A stretch of 64,000 bases of DNA from Progne subis subis (lineage: Eukaryota > Chordata > Aves > Passeriformes > Hirundinidae): positions 62,001-126,000 of the forward strand of contig JAKJHU010000337.1 in the NCBI GenBank assembly GCA_022316685.1, in the 5' to 3' direction. This document shows positions 30,327-41,435 of this stretch, piece after piece. The notes beneath the pieces were generated by a model. That model was not told the DNA's origin. It did no database searches and saw nothing but the letters and a program-made list of their open reading frames with translations. Numbering within the stretch: the stretch's first letter is position 1; each line of letters starts with the position of its first letter. The position numbers were made by a program, and so were the translations under genes.

Positions 30327-31364
30327 GTGTTAAATGCTACCTTTTTGTCGTTGAACCAATCCAATCCAAACTTTACAAAATCATGCTGGTTATGTTATAA
30401 TGCAGAACCTCCTTTCTATGAGGGTGTCGCCCTTGATGTTCCTTTCGATTATTCTGCAGCAGATAATCCACACAACTGTAGATGGGACACCCCTCGGAGA
30501 GAAATTACCCTGAGTCAAGTCACAGGCCGAGGCAAGTGCTTTGGCAATGTAACCTTAGCAAAGCAGATGGGAAACATTTGTGCTGAGTTCATCCAACCTA
30601 GCCAAAAGACTGATAAGTGGGCAGTCCCATTCATACCAGGAATGTGGGTTTGTCAACAATCTGGAATAACCCCCTGTGTGTACCTTGGTAAATTCAATAA
30701 CCTTGCTGACTTTTGTGTCCAAGTTCTGATTGTTCCTAGAGTCCTGTATCACCAAGAAGAGGAAATGTATTGCTTTTTAGAAGAAACCATCCAGCTCCAC
30801 AAAAGAGAAGTGATGACAGGTATAGCCATTGCAATGCTCCTTGGCCTAGGATCTGCCGGTACAGCCACAGGTGTTTCAGCTCTCGTGACCCAACACCAAG
30901 GACTTTCTCAGCTGCACATGACAATTGATGAGGACTTGTTAAGAATTGAAAAATCCATCTCCTCTCTGGAGGAATCTATCTCCTCTCTTTCAGAAGTCGT
31001 CCTGCAGAACAGGCGAGGACTGGACCTCTTGCTCATGCAGCAAGGAGGCCTGTGTGCTGCCTTGAGAGAAGAATGCTGTTTTTATGCAGACCATACCGGA
31101 GTCGTGCGAGACTCCATGGCCGAACTGAGAGAAAGACTAGCCCAGAGAAAGAGAGAGAGAGAGGCCCAACAAGGATGGTTCGAGTCATGGTTCAATCAGT
31201 CCCCATGGCTGGCCACCCTTGTTTCCACCCTAATAGGCCCTATCACCATGATACTCTTGGTATTGATTTTTGGGCCTTGCATTTTGAACAAGTTAGTGTC
31301 GTTTGTTAAGACCCGTTTAGAGAAAGTCGACATCCTGTTTGTCAAATGTCTGCAATTACCATGA
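30327..31364 (+). CDS. env: ERV-3 env, open 345-codon frame, 5'-truncated SU plus complete TM
   Basis: Gamma-type retroviral envelope on an open frame. The SU part keeps the CWLC motif (residues 20-23). A degenerate cleavage region, QLHKRE, lies at ~156-161, followed by a hydrophobic fusion-peptide-like stretch (~163-187). The immunosuppressive-type helix ends in CX6CC at 243-251, a membrane span lies at ~296-318, and a short tail follows. The frame opens with GTG and has no ATG before residue 81; retroviral env is normally made from a spliced RNA, so the true start would lie elsewhere or is lost. It is set in a provirus with an alpharetrovirus-like gag, indicating a recombinant origin. Whether any protein is made is unknown. 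Confidence 0.8.
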   Translation: MLNATFLSLNQSNPNFTKSCWLCYNAEPPFYEGVALDVPFDYSAADNPHNCRWDTPRREITLSQVTGRGKCFGNVTLAKQMGNICAEFIQPSQKTDKWAVPFIPGMWVCQQSGITPCVYLGKFNNLADFCVQVLIVPRVLYHQEEEMYCFLEETIQLHKREVMTGIAIAMLLGLGSAGTATGVSALVTQHQGLSQLHMTIDEDLLRIEKSISSLEESISSLSEVVLQNRRGLDLLLMQQGGLCAALREECCFYADHTGVVRDSMAELRERLAQRKREREAQQGWFESWFNQSPWLATLVSTLIGPITMILLVLIFGPCILNKLVSFVKTRLEKVDILFVKCLQLP

Positions 31365-31469
31365 AGTGCACTTATTACTAACATGTTATATCACTTTTGT
31401 ATCCTATTATACTAACTGTAACAGCTTTTGCATTTTTTTATAACATTTATACTTTTATAGGTGTTTTAC

Positions 31470-31490
31470 TTAATCATGGGGGGGGGGATA
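31470..31490 (+). other. ERV-3 polypurine tract
   Basis: A G-rich run (ATGGGGGGGGGGATA) sits directly ahead of the 3' LTR, the expected place for plus-strand priming. Confidence 0.6.
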
Positions 31491-31783
31491 TGTGGGAGAT
31501 TAGGGACAGGCGGTCGGAAGATACCGCGTTGTACGGGCAGACAGAACCCCTCCCTCAACACTTAGTTGTTTAGTGTCCTTGATAAGGTAAGCAACACGTA
31601 ACTTGTAACGTAAGCAGACGGATATGATGTAGCAAACAGAGGTTTTATAACTCCATGTAATAAGTTAATAAATGCCATTAGCCGTCCACAGCATTGGTGT
31701 CTGTGAGCTGATGGCCCGAGCAGCCTGGGTGTGGCTGCCGTGTTGTTCCCGAACCAGGTCGCTACGCCTCAGCGGAGGCAGCA
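31491..31783 (+). mobile_element. ERV-3 3' LTR
   Basis: 293 bp, TGTGGGAGATTAGG to GAGGCAGCA. The right flank AAGGTACACAG does not continue the duplicon C sequence seen left of the 5' LTR. AAGG is next to both LTRs, a possible 4-base target duplication, but its edge is ambiguous. Confidence 0.9.
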
Positions 31784-32179
31784 AGGTACACAGCAGATGA
31801 CAATATATGGTTACACTTTATGCATAGTTGTAGTTTTCCTTAGAAAAGGTGGGGTTATGTAAACTGTATCTTAGAACTCATTACTATCATTATCATAGGC
31901 GAGGCGCAGGCACAGCACCCTGGTGGTGGCACTGAGGAAGGCTCTGCATCTTCCTCAGTGGTCCCCTGATGAAGGCTGGACGTCTTCATCACCGTGCCCT
32001 TTTCATCTTTCTCCTCTAGGCATGTACAGTCTCTCGTTTGCCATTTCAGTGACTTCCTCACTGGTTTAGCAAGATCTGTCCTTCATTTCTGCAAGATTTG
32101 TTCCCTATTTCTTGACAAGTTTCATCCTGTGTCTTAAGCTTGTGGTTAATATTTGCTAGCTTCCATGTGTATCTTATTC
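31784..32179. other. Intergenic segment right of ERV-3
   Basis: No gene found. It includes a short imperfect stretch with GAAGGCTCTGCATCTTCCTC followed by GAAGGCTGGACGTCTTCATC, a local duplication of about 50 bases. Confidence 0.35.
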
Positions 32180-32668
32180 TTGCCCAAGGATGCCCAGGCA
32201 CAGTGCTTTTAACCCTCTCACAAGAAAAGACTGGGGAGCAACTCTTGGACACTGAGAATTCCCGCAGGTGCACCCACCTTTGCAGACAGTGAGGATCCAA
32301 CCTCTCTGGGAGAGGGCCCAGCTTTTACACTGTTAAACAAACAAGCTGACATCTCTTCTAGTGTGGGAACATCTGGTTTCATTCTCCATTTGGTTTTTCC
32401 CAAAGCCTGGCCAGGGCTCAAGGAGGAACCAAGGGAGTTGACTTTGATCCCACAGCCCCAAACAAAGCCAGATTAGACCTGGTTTCCAAATAAAGAAAGC
32501 TAAATCCATGTTTCACCAATGAACACATACCGAGATCATATTGCTAATAATGCTTTGTTAATGAGCAGATACAAATATAACATTTGGTTGGAATGTTCAT
32601 CTAGAGGTCAGCTTTGGATCAGGGCCTGGTGTTCAGGTCTCAGCCAGGGCCTGGTGTTCAGGTCTCAA
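32180..32668 (-). mobile_element. ERV-4 LTR-like repeat, downstream copy
   Basis: On the minus strand it starts near TGAGACCTGAACACCAGGCC. It is a diverged direct repeat of 33,960-34,438; shared blocks include TGGGAGAGGGCCCAGCT and AAAGCCTGGCCAGGGC on the plus strand. It flanks the env remnant. Ends are approximate. GGGCCTGGTGTTCAGGTCTCA is locally doubled at 32,621-32,667. Confidence 0.5.
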
Positions 32669-33059
32669 TACTTCAATCAGTACTTTGACCTACAGATGAA
32701 CTACAAACTTCATAACAGTTCTTTTGATAACAGAGTTTAGATTTTTATGCATAAAGGCATCACCTCTTGTTCTTCAATGACATGCTCTTCACATTCATTA
32801 CTCAGAGCTATAATTCACATTCCTTTCAAAACATGCCTAATGAGTTGCTATTCTCTGTTCTTTATCTAACATCCCTTTTTTCTTGAGACTGTGTCTCTTT
32901 TTAGACAAGTCTCAATACTCCATTTCCCAGAAAAAAATGTTACAACAACTCCAACATGGAAATATAACACACCAAGTTCTCACTCTGCAGTGATTACAAT
33001 GACTGCCACAAATGCATTTTGCAACAGCCTCCAATTTGGAAGCCAATCCCATGAAGAAT

Positions 33060-33780
33060 TTTCTTCTTTCAGCCACTCTTCTCCTGATCTTTCTATCGAG
33101 GTGATTCCTGATTGTTGGACGTCAAACCCAACACTGATTCCTGCAACATTCCTGTCCTAGAATAGCACGGGCTCCTCCTTGGTCAGCAAGCAGATAATCC
33201 AAGGCCATGCAGTTCTGTAGAGCCTCATTTGTGTTTGTTGGAGCTCAGTGGATGTGCTATCGGATATTTTAATAGCATCTCTTTTTACTTCTTCTAATAA
33301 TGCATTTATCTCAATAATGTAAACTCCATAGGACAAGGCAGCCCACATGGGGCACAGGGTGAACCAGAATCTTTGGCTTCCTGAGACCAAAGGCACTCTC
33401 TGGGGGGAAAATTTTCTCTTGGCCCAGCTTTTCCTTGTGGATGTTGCTGAAGTACCCTCAAGGGAGGCACCAATATTGCCTGGAAACAGGACCCAAACCA
33501 TCCTTTAGGAAGCTGTTTATGGGCAATCTCCACACACCCAGCAGCTCCCATTCCCATTACCAAAGGTCTGATTTCCTATTTCCCACTGTGGGTTGATGAT
33601 GGATCCAGGGCTCCTCCCTGTGCTGCTGTTGTGTCCCCGGTGCCTTTGGCTCAGAGGAGTTTCACAGTGCTTCTGTTCCTTCTGTTGGTTCTGTTTCCAA
33701 TGTGCTGTGACCAAAATCCATCCTCATCTACCCAAACCCACAGGTTCTTTTCCTTTATCCTTATGCAATTTTTGGATGCA
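33060..33780 (-). pseudogene. env: ERV-4 env remnant, gamma type
   Basis: Pieces of one envelope gene appear in several minus frames: GSCWVCGDCP (SU CXXC-type motif, ~33,520), LPKGWFGSCFQAILVPPLR (~33,450-33,510), a heptad region INALLEEVKRDAI, then ALDYLLADQGGAR (~33,150-33,190) with ECC just after. The first cysteine of the CX6CC motif is replaced by Arg. Frame changes lie near 33,510, 33,440 and 33,190. It is non-functional. Confidence 0.72.
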
Positions 33781-33959
33781 TTTTAGCACCAAAGCACCAA
33801 AGACACAGACACCACCTGAAGGAATCAGTGTCATTTACTGCAGTTCAAAGCAGCAAAGGAGCACAAAAGGAGCAGCTCAGCAATGCACCCAACCATCACT
33901 ACCAAAGATTGCCTGCAGGGATTGAGAAAGATCCATCACCAGTTCCCCTCAGACTTTCC

Positions 33960-34438
33960 CATCACCCACATGCACACAGCAGCTGGGGGAAGCTGTCCCA
34001 GCCAAGGACTGCAGAGCCACTCCCAGACACTGGGAATTGCTGCAGGTGCCTCCAGCCACAGGTGAGGCTCCAACCTGGCTGGGAGAGGGCCCAGCTCTGA
34101 TAGTGCTGAATAAACCAACTGACAGCACTTCTAGGGCAGGAACAGCTGGTTTCATCCTCCTCTTGGGTCCCTCCCAAAGCCTGGCCAGGGCCCAAGGAGG
34201 AACCAAGGGAGGTGACTTTGACCACCCAGCCCCAAACAAGGCCAGATGTCAGATTTCATGGCCTTGTCTGGCTTCTAAACACAGAAAGGTCAATATATGT
34301 CTCACTAATGAGTGTATACCTCTGTCACAGTGCTAATGACAATGCATATTTCACTAATGAGCAGATACAAAGATAACCTTTGGTTGAAGGTTGATGCAGA
34401 GGTCTCTTTGGCTCAGGGCCTGCTGTTCAGGCCTCACT
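33960..34438 (-). mobile_element. ERV-4 LTR-like repeat, upstream copy
   Basis: Starts near TGAGGCCTGAACAGCAGGCC (34,438) on the minus strand and repeats 32,180-32,668 with many differences. With the env remnant between, the arrangement suggests an old, internally deleted provirus. Ends are approximate. Confidence 0.5.
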
Positions 34439-34439
34439 C

Positions 34440-35210
34440 AGGCCTCTTGTCCAGGCCTGGGATGAGCAGGGACATCTTTCACCACATCAGGTTGTTCAGA
34501 GCCCTGTCCCAGCTGGACTTGAATGTTTCCAGGGATGGGGCACTGACCACCTGCAGCCCCCCACATCCCCCCTGGCCATGGAACCTGGCTGCAGAAATGG
34601 GTCCTTGGGGCGCTTTCCAAGGAAACTTGAAGGGATGAGGGATCCAAAGGCAGCAGTGGGCTCAGTGCAGTGTCCATGGCCACAGCCCCTTGCAATGGCC
34701 CAGGGCAGGTTGGGATGATGATCCACCCTCACTCCTGGCCCAGGGCAGGGCTGCAGTGCTCTTGGTGGCACCTTGGGCTTGGCCCACACTTGAGGAGGGT
34801 TTCTGTTTTCACTGGGGAAACTCAGGAGTTTTTGATTGCTTCAAAAAGCAAAAAGAAAATCCTTCTTTGGCTAAGTGCAGCCAGGACTCCAAGGAAGGCA
34901 GGTCCCAGGTGAGGGAGAGGATGTGGTTTGGGAATGTGGAGCAAGGTTGTCCACACTGGGTCAGACCTCAAGGCACAGCTTCTCTGAGCAGGCCAGACCT
35001 CCTTGGGAGACCCTGGGTCAATATCAACCACAGAATGCTGCAATCACCTCTTGTCTAATGAGAACAGTAATGAAATACACCCTTTAAAACAGAACTACAT
35101 ATTACTTAGAAGTTCTTTGAATTATTTCTCCATAACTGCAGCAGGAAAACTTCCTAATGAAAGGCACCAGACCAGAGGGAACTCAAGGCACAGCCATGGT
35201 TTGTCAGGAT
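34440..35210 (-). mobile_element. CR1 antisense fragment and flank
   Basis: The first ~130 bases (AGGTTGTTCAGAGCCCTGTC, TTTCCAGGGATGGGGCACTG) are antisense CR1-type 3' sequence. From ~34,570 to 35,210 I see no gene and no confident repeat. Confidence 0.5.
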
Positions 35211-35216
35211 TTGGTT

Positions 35217-35960
35217 GATCCTGATGAGTCCCATGGTGCATTCGGTACTGAGCCCTGGAACCTCAGGGCTGAGAGGAGATTGCACAAACCTTTCCAGGAG
35301 TAGAAGTCAGAAGAAAAACCCAAAGTATCTCAATGCATCAATGAGTCCCACAGAGGTCCATTCCCAACACAGGCTCTTCATGGAGTCCATGAAGGAGAGA
35401 ATTGGAGGCCAGAATTGCACAAAAAACTCTCAGAGACTCAGTAGCAAAAAGAAGTACTTAAATTAATCCTGAGTACCTTGAAGCATTAATGAGTCCCACT
35501 GAGTGTTGTTACTAGCTAAGAATCTCAAGGGACTAATTAAAGCAGATAATTGGGGCCATGATTGCACAAACCTCTCAGACTCTTTTTTAACCCAGTTTGT
35601 GCCAAAAAGTTCTCCAATACCTCGACTACCCTGAAGTATTAATGAGCCCCACTGTTTTTACGGACAAAGAATCCTAAGGGACTTATTATAGTAGATAATT
35701 GGGGCCATGATTGCAGTCTCTCACAGAGTCAGGTTTAAAAGGGAAATACCAAGTACCTTTAAAAACCTGAAGTTCCTTGAAGTATTAATGAGCCTCACTG
35801 TGTGTCATTACCCACAAAGCCTCTCAAGGGACTAATTACAGCAGATAATTGGAGGACATGGTTGCGCAAACCTCTCAGAGACCCCAAGGCAAAAGCAAAA
35901 CCCAAAGTCCTTTGAAAAACCTGTAGTCCCTGGGAGCATTCAGGAGCCCCCCAGGGCCAT
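35217..35960 (+). repeat. ~150-bp tandem array, five to six units
   Basis: Units begin TGAAG(C/T)ATTAATGAG(T/C)CCCACT and contain CAGATAATTGGGGCCATGATTG and CAAACCTCTCAGA. Starts fall near 35,217, 35,328, 35,476, 35,629, 35,774 and 35,930, with spacings of about 111-155 bases. The units are well diverged, so the array is old. It is non-coding in every frame. Confidence 0.75.
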
Positions 35961-37060
35961 TGCTGACCAAGGCTCCCCAGGGACTCCTTCCAGCACATCC
36001 TTGAGGCCACTGGGATGTGAGGGGGATGCTGAGGGCAGCACAAGGGGCTGACAGTGCCCAGCCTTGCTGAGGATGTGCCAGGAGGCCCCAGGGCCTCAGG
36101 ACAAGGTGTCTCCTCACAGCCCTTGGTGGCACAGAGGCTGCTGTGCCCCAGGACACCAGGACTTGGCTTCTCTTTGTCCCCACCTGTCATCACTGCCTCC
36201 AGTTCTCTGCTCTGGCTGGGGCCTGGGGACACTTTCTCTGTCCTGTCCCTCAGTGGGACCCATTAAAACTTCAAGAAACTTTGGAGTTGGATTCTGACTT
36301 GGAATTCTTGAGAGGTTTCTTCAGCTCCCTCTCAGGGACTGATGTTCAGGGCCTCAGCACAAAGCCCCAAGAGGGTCATTAAAGTCCTTGTGCTGTGTCT
36401 GTGCTGCTGAGCTGAGCCGGGCTCCTGGCAGAGAAGTAGCTCCTGGCAGCCAAGAAGAGCTTCAAAAACACATCTCTCTTGATGAGCAACTCTTCTCCCA
36501 GCCCAGCAGGGCTGGGGCACTGCCTGCAGCCACCCCGGGCACAGCACACAGGCACAGAGAGCTTCAGTCACTCAGGGCTGGGAAGGAGCTGAGAAGAGAC
36601 TGCGGGAGAATCACTCCCAGCCCTTGGCACAGGAACCTCTGGCTGCAGGACAAGGCAGCTGCAGCTCCTGCAGGGATCTCCTAAAGCTGCAACATCCCAA
36701 TGCCTACAGACTCTGTGAGTACATTCTCTGATTATCTCTTGGGCAGAGCAGCCAGGGGTGCCCAGGGCTGTCCTGCAGAGCAGGGTCCTGCAGCCCAGGG
36801 CGCTGTGCTGGGCCAGGGACTCTGCTGCCTGCCAGGGACAGCTCTCAGCAAGCCCTGGGAGCTGCTCACAGCACTGGGGAGAAGTTGTGGGGGGAAGGAG
36901 CTGCCCTGAGCAGGGCAGGTGCTGCTGCTGAGAGGTGCTGTGTGGGGCAGGGCTGCTCCCAGCTCCAGACCACCCTGGGCACAGCTCTGGAGGACACTTC
37001 CCAAAAGAAGGTAAGCCTGGGATTGCTGTAAAGAAAGATTTCCTGAGAGTGTTTTCAATT
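35961..37060. other. Diverged relative of arm DNA 9,760-10,700
   Basis: Shares GTGGGACCCATTAAAA, AAGCCCCAAGAGGGTCATTAAAGT and GCTCCTGGCA...CAAGAAGAGCTT with 9,790-10,020 and with the mirror copy near 55,600-55,790. No gene is recognised. Confidence 0.5.
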
Positions 37061-37384
37061 TCCTGCTTGGAGCGGGGTGGGAAGGCTCAGGTGGTGATAA
37101 AAAGAATTTTGCTTTTTATACATTTTTCATATATGCATAGCTCTGTTAACTACTATTATATTGTTATATATCTATAATCCTTAATTAACTCTATTCAACT
37201 GCTATTACTGATATCTATATCAGTGTTATCCTTGATTAACTCTAGTGCATTACTCTCTTTCTCTTAGATTTTAGAACAATAGGCAGACCTTCTAAATACA
37301 TTCCAGAAATACTGTATAGTTTTACTATAAGGAGGAAAACCTGCAAGAAGAACATTTTGTTTTTTAACCAGAGTGTGAGCAGTC

Positions 37385-37420
<36 letters not shown>

Positions 37421-37800
37421 GAGGCAAAGAAGACCTTTGAAGGCTTCTTTGGAAGAAATGGTCCTCCTCCAACGGGTTTACCCAGGGGTGTGTAACTGGG
37501 ACAACTGAATCTCCTATTGGATGTCCCTGGAAAATATCCTAATTAATCAACATTAATACATTTTAAAATCAGATCCTGGGTGTGCTCCATCCCCACTGGG
37601 ACACCTGGAAGCTTCAATTAAGGTCTGGTTTTTACTTTTCTGTTCTAATGATGTTACAAGGTGGTTTTTTTTCTCTTTTGATTACAGGCAACAGGAGGAT
37701 GAGAGAAGCAAAATAGGAATTGAAATCACAGAACATTCTGCGTTGAAAGGGACACATGGGATCATCAAAGTAATGTTTTAACATTTACAGAGACTCCAGA
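37061..37800. other. AT-rich segment with a 30-base poly-A
   Basis: Related to 6,061-6,431 and 59,128-59,510 (CCTTAATTAACTC; AACCAGAGTGTGA). A pure A run of about 30 lies at 37,389-37,418, where the other copies have only a short A-rich string. No gene. Confidence 0.5.
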
Positions 37801-39265
37801 TCTGTAACTTTGGGTGGTCAGTCTCTCTGCTGGGAGGCTCCTAAAGGGCCTTCAGCCCCAGACAGCTCCAGCATCACCTTTGCAGGGCCCAGCAGGGCTC
37901 TCCTGAGCTGCCCTTGCCCCCTGCAGACAGAGCCTGCCCCAGGCAGGGCCCTGCAGACAGGCAAGTTTCTCTAGGGCCGGGCCCAGGGCACAGAGGGTGG
38001 GATGGGCTCTGTGAGCGCTGGCAGGGGCAAGGCTCCTCTCAGCAGGGAAATGTCCAGGCACAGGGAGATGCTCAGGGAAGGAGAGGGGGCTGAACAGAGC
38101 AGTGCTGGGGGCAGGAGGGCACTGTTGGTGTGTGGGAGGTGCCGTGCACAGCTGGCTATGGGAACATTGTCCTGAGTGCCCAGCTGTCTGTGCCCTGCCT
38201 CCCAGGCACAGCAGCACAACATCTTCTCTTCTTTCTGCCCTCCCCTGATCTTGTCACTGTCACCTGGTGCTCTCAGGGAGGCTCTGACATTTGCAGCAGC
38301 TGAGTCAGGCACTGCCCTTGGGATTGCTGCCAGGCAGCTGTGTCCATGGGAATGGGGTGTCCAAGCTTGCCTGTCACCTGTGGGGCTGTGGGCAATGCAG
38401 TGCATGGGAAAGGGGAATGAGCTGAGCCCCCTCCCTGAGATCCCATCATGGGCACACCCAGGGATCTCCTTGCTGTGTCCTTCCGAGCTCTGAGCTGCCC
38501 TCCTGGCTGCAAATCTGTGCCACAGCCTCTGGGAGTTCCCTGAATGTCCCACGGGGAAGTGCAGAGATGCCAGAGCTGAGGAAATGCTGTTGGGTTTGCC
38601 AAGGGAGCCGTGAGTGTCCTTGGCAGAAGGGGCTGCTGAGCCCTTGCCCAGAGACCTTTGGAGAGGCTGAGACATTCAGGGATCCCTCTGCTCTGGGCAG
38701 GGTCTGGTTTGTCCCAGGGTGACACAGGACTGTGATTGTGCTCTGATTGCAGCAAAGGTCCAAACCCAGGGCAGTTGGGAACAAGCCCATCCAGCCCCTC
38801 ACCTTCCCTAAGCCGCAGGGAATCCTTTGCCTCTCACATCTCTCAGTGGCAAAATCTGAGTGCAGCAGAAATGCTGGGGAATTCTGACCTCAGAGAACCA
38901 GGAATGATGTGTGGGCAGGAACATAATGGCTAACATTCCTTCTTGCTCTCCATGCCCTTTAGAAGAGTGAGTGCAGATGGTCAACAACCCTTTCTGCATT
39001 AGGAGTGGTTCCCCTGACAAATCCTATCCCTCTGCCACATAGTCAGCAGGGCAGGGATAGCTCCTGGAGAGCCCCCACACAAAGGCCGGCTGCTCCTGCC
39101 ACACTCAGACAGCACAACTGGAGCTCAGGCAGGGACCTGGGTGAAAATTTTCCCAGAGCAGGAACAAGGGTGGGTAGGTCACAGTGGGACAGTCTACAGG
39201 GAATGGCCCAGGTTTGGCTCAAAGCAGCCTCTGCTGACTTGTCACTGTCCTTTATCCATGAACAG
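37801..39265 (+). other. 5' flank of the spacer OR
   Basis: From ~38,230 it matches the OR flanks at 5,011-6,060 (reversed) and 59,520-60,573. It ends in TTTATCCATGAACAG, a splice acceptor (AG 39,264-39,265), which implies an upstream non-coding exon that I cannot place. Frames up to 234 codons on the minus strand are not conserved. Confidence 0.55.
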
Positions 39266-39288
39266 GTCCCCATGGGCAGGCACAGCAA

Positions 39289-40221
39289 ATGTCCAACAGC
39301 AGCTCCATCAGCCACTTCCTCCTGCTGGCATTGGCAGACACGCGGCAGCTGCAGCTCCTGCACTTCTGCCTCTTCCTGGGCATCTCCCTGGCTGCCCTCC
39401 TGGCCAACGGCCTCATCATCAGTGCCGTAGCCTGCGGCCACCTCCTGCACACACCCATGTTCTTCTTCCTGCTCAACCTGGCCCTCACTGACCTGGGCTC
39501 CATCTGCACCACTGTGCCCAAAGCCATGCACAATTCCCTCTGGGACACCAGGAACATCTCTTATACAGGATGTGCTGCACAGCTCTTTTCCTATATGTTC
39601 TTCATGTCAGCAGTGTTTTATCTCCTGACCATCATGAGCTACGACCGCTACGTGTCCATCTGCAAACCCCTGCACTATGGGACGCTCCTGGGCAGCAGAG
39701 CTTGTGCCCACATGGCAGCAGGTGCCTGGGCCAGTGCCTTTCTCAATGCTCTCATGCACACAGCCAATACATTTTCCCTGCCCCTGTGCCATGGCAAGGA
39801 CCTGGGCCAGTTCTTCTGTGAAATCCCACACATCCTCAAGCTCTCCTGCTCAAACTCCTATCTGAGGGAATTTGGGCTCATTGCTGTTAGTGTCTCTTTG
39901 GTATTAGGTTGCTTTGTGTTCATTGTTTTCTCCTATGTGCAGATCTTCAGGGCTGTGCTGAGGATCCCCTCTGATCAGGGACGGCACAAAGCCTTTTCCA
40001 CCTGCCTCCCTCACCTGGCTGTGGTCTCCCTGTTCCTCAGCACTGCAGTGTTTGCCTACCTGAAGACCCCTTCCATCTCCCCCCCATCCCTGGACCTGGC
40101 ATTGTCAGTTCTGTACTCAGTGGTGACTCCAGCCCTGAACCCCCTCATCTACAGCCTGAGGAAACAGGAGCTCAAGGCTGCAGTGAGGAGACTGATGACT
40201 GGATGTTTTCAGGAACATTGA
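39289..40221 (+). CDS. Olfactory receptor, family 14-like (spacer)
   Basis: Intact 310-residue odorant receptor in a single coding exon. It has the N-terminal NSS glycosylation site, PMFFFLLNLALTDLG (TM2), SYDRYVSICKPLHY (TM3 end), loop-2 cysteines in CHGKDLGQFFCEIPHILKLSC, KAFSTCLPHL (TM6) and TPALNPLIYSLRKQ (TM7, with Thr where the other copies have Pro). Residues 1-90 are almost the same as in the other three genes. TM3 (QLFSYMFFMSAVFYLLTIM) and TM5 (LIAVSVSLVLGC) differ most. An out-of-frame ATG 23 bases upstream opens a ~52-codon overlapping frame conserved in all copies. Poly-A signal AATAAA at 40,252. Confidence 0.94.
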   Translation: MSNSSSISHFLLLALADTRQLQLLHFCLFLGISLAALLANGLIISAVACGHLLHTPMFFFLLNLALTDLGSICTTVPKAMHNSLWDTRNISYTGCAAQLFSYMFFMSAVFYLLTIMSYDRYVSICKPLHYGTLLGSRACAHMAAGAWASAFLNALMHTANTFSLPLCHGKDLGQFFCEIPHILKLSCSNSYLREFGLIAVSVSLVLGCFVFIVFSYVQIFRAVLRIPSDQGRHKAFSTCLPHLAVVSLFLSTAVFAYLKTPSISPPSLDLALSVLYSVVTPALNPLIYSLRKQELKAAVRRLMTGCFQEH

Positions 40222-40251
40222 ACTGCTGGCCAATATTTGTAAATCACTTGC

Positions 40252-40257
40252 AATAAA
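40252..40257 (+). terminator. Polyadenylation signal of the spacer OR
   Basis: AATAAA 31 bases after the OR stop codon. Confidence 0.6.
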
Positions 40258-40379
40258 AATGACTCGTGGTAGTTCTTGTTAGTTTGGTTGTGGATATTTT
40301 TCCTTCCATTCTTTTTTCATGTTGTCCACCAAGAAATGTCATTGTAATAGAACATGTATTTTTGGTTACGTCTTGCACT

Positions 40380-41430
40380 GCAACCTAAGACTGGCTTCCA
40401 GACTCCTTGCCTAGGCTCTCTCCAGAACACGCCCAGGCCAATGCTCAGCAGAGAAAAGCCCCGTGACCAGCCCCAGGGTGGCCGTGGGCAGGTTGGGGGC
40501 AAACAGCATGGCTGGGGCTCTGCAAGGTCCCTGGGGGAGATGGGAAGGAGAAGCAGAGCAGGGGCTGATCCATCCCCACTGCGCTGGACACCCCAGGGCA
40601 GTGTCCCAGAGCGTCCTCGTGCACCTGCCAACAACATCCCCCCTCTGCAGCCCTGGCCTCTCCCCCAGTTCACACAGGTGCCGCATCCTTGCAGGCACAG
40701 ACACGGCAGCACTGGCTCAGGAGCCCCTGTTTGCACTGCCCAGAGCAGGCGTGAGCACCCCCATGGTGTTGGTGTGGGGAGATGAACCTGAGGGAACACA
40801 AACACCATCAGCCCCTGGGGCCAGGAAGGGCTGGGGGACAGCAGGGAAACCACTCAGGTTTGTGGTGGCCTCTGAAGTCAGCCAGAAAGTTTGTTCCCAT
40901 GAGCTGTGAGTTTTCTGTGCCATTGCAGATTTTGTTGCTCAGAGCCAGAGCTGCCTGGCAGCCAACCCCAAACTACCGTCAGCATCTCCTTTGCTTAACC
41001 TGGACTTTCTTTCCCCTTCCTGCTACAAATTTCTTCCTTTTGCCCACCTCTTTTCCCTCCCCTGCAAACAGCCCATCCCTGGTTGACCTTTCCTCTCTGT
41101 CTCCACACCCCAATTCAGTTCCTGAGTTCCCAGCACCATGGGAATGTCCCTCGGGGAGCAGGATCATCCTCCAAGTGCTTCAGGAATTGTCTGCAGGCTC
41201 CTGCCGTGCCTCGTGCTGCTCCCTTGCCAGAGGCACCACAGCCCAGGGGGGCACATCTGGGCTGCTGTGTCTGGATCTGGGGGCTTCCTGTTCTGGGCAA
41301 GGAGGAGGAGCTGCAGAGGCTCTGCAGGACTGACAGGATGGGCTTTGGGGCTGTGAGGAGAAGCTGAGGCACCTGGGCTGCTGGAGCTTCTGAAGAGGAG
41401 GCCCAGGGCTCATCCTGCAACTGCTGCAAG
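40380..41430. repeat. Inverted duplicon D, copy 1
   Basis: Reverse complement of ~50,930-51,870. A shared block is GGGGAGATGAACCTGAGGGA. Frames up to 178 codons on the minus strand have close counterparts in the other copy simply because the DNA is similar; they show no domain. The right end joins CR1. Confidence 0.6.
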
Positions 41431-41435
41431 GGTGG

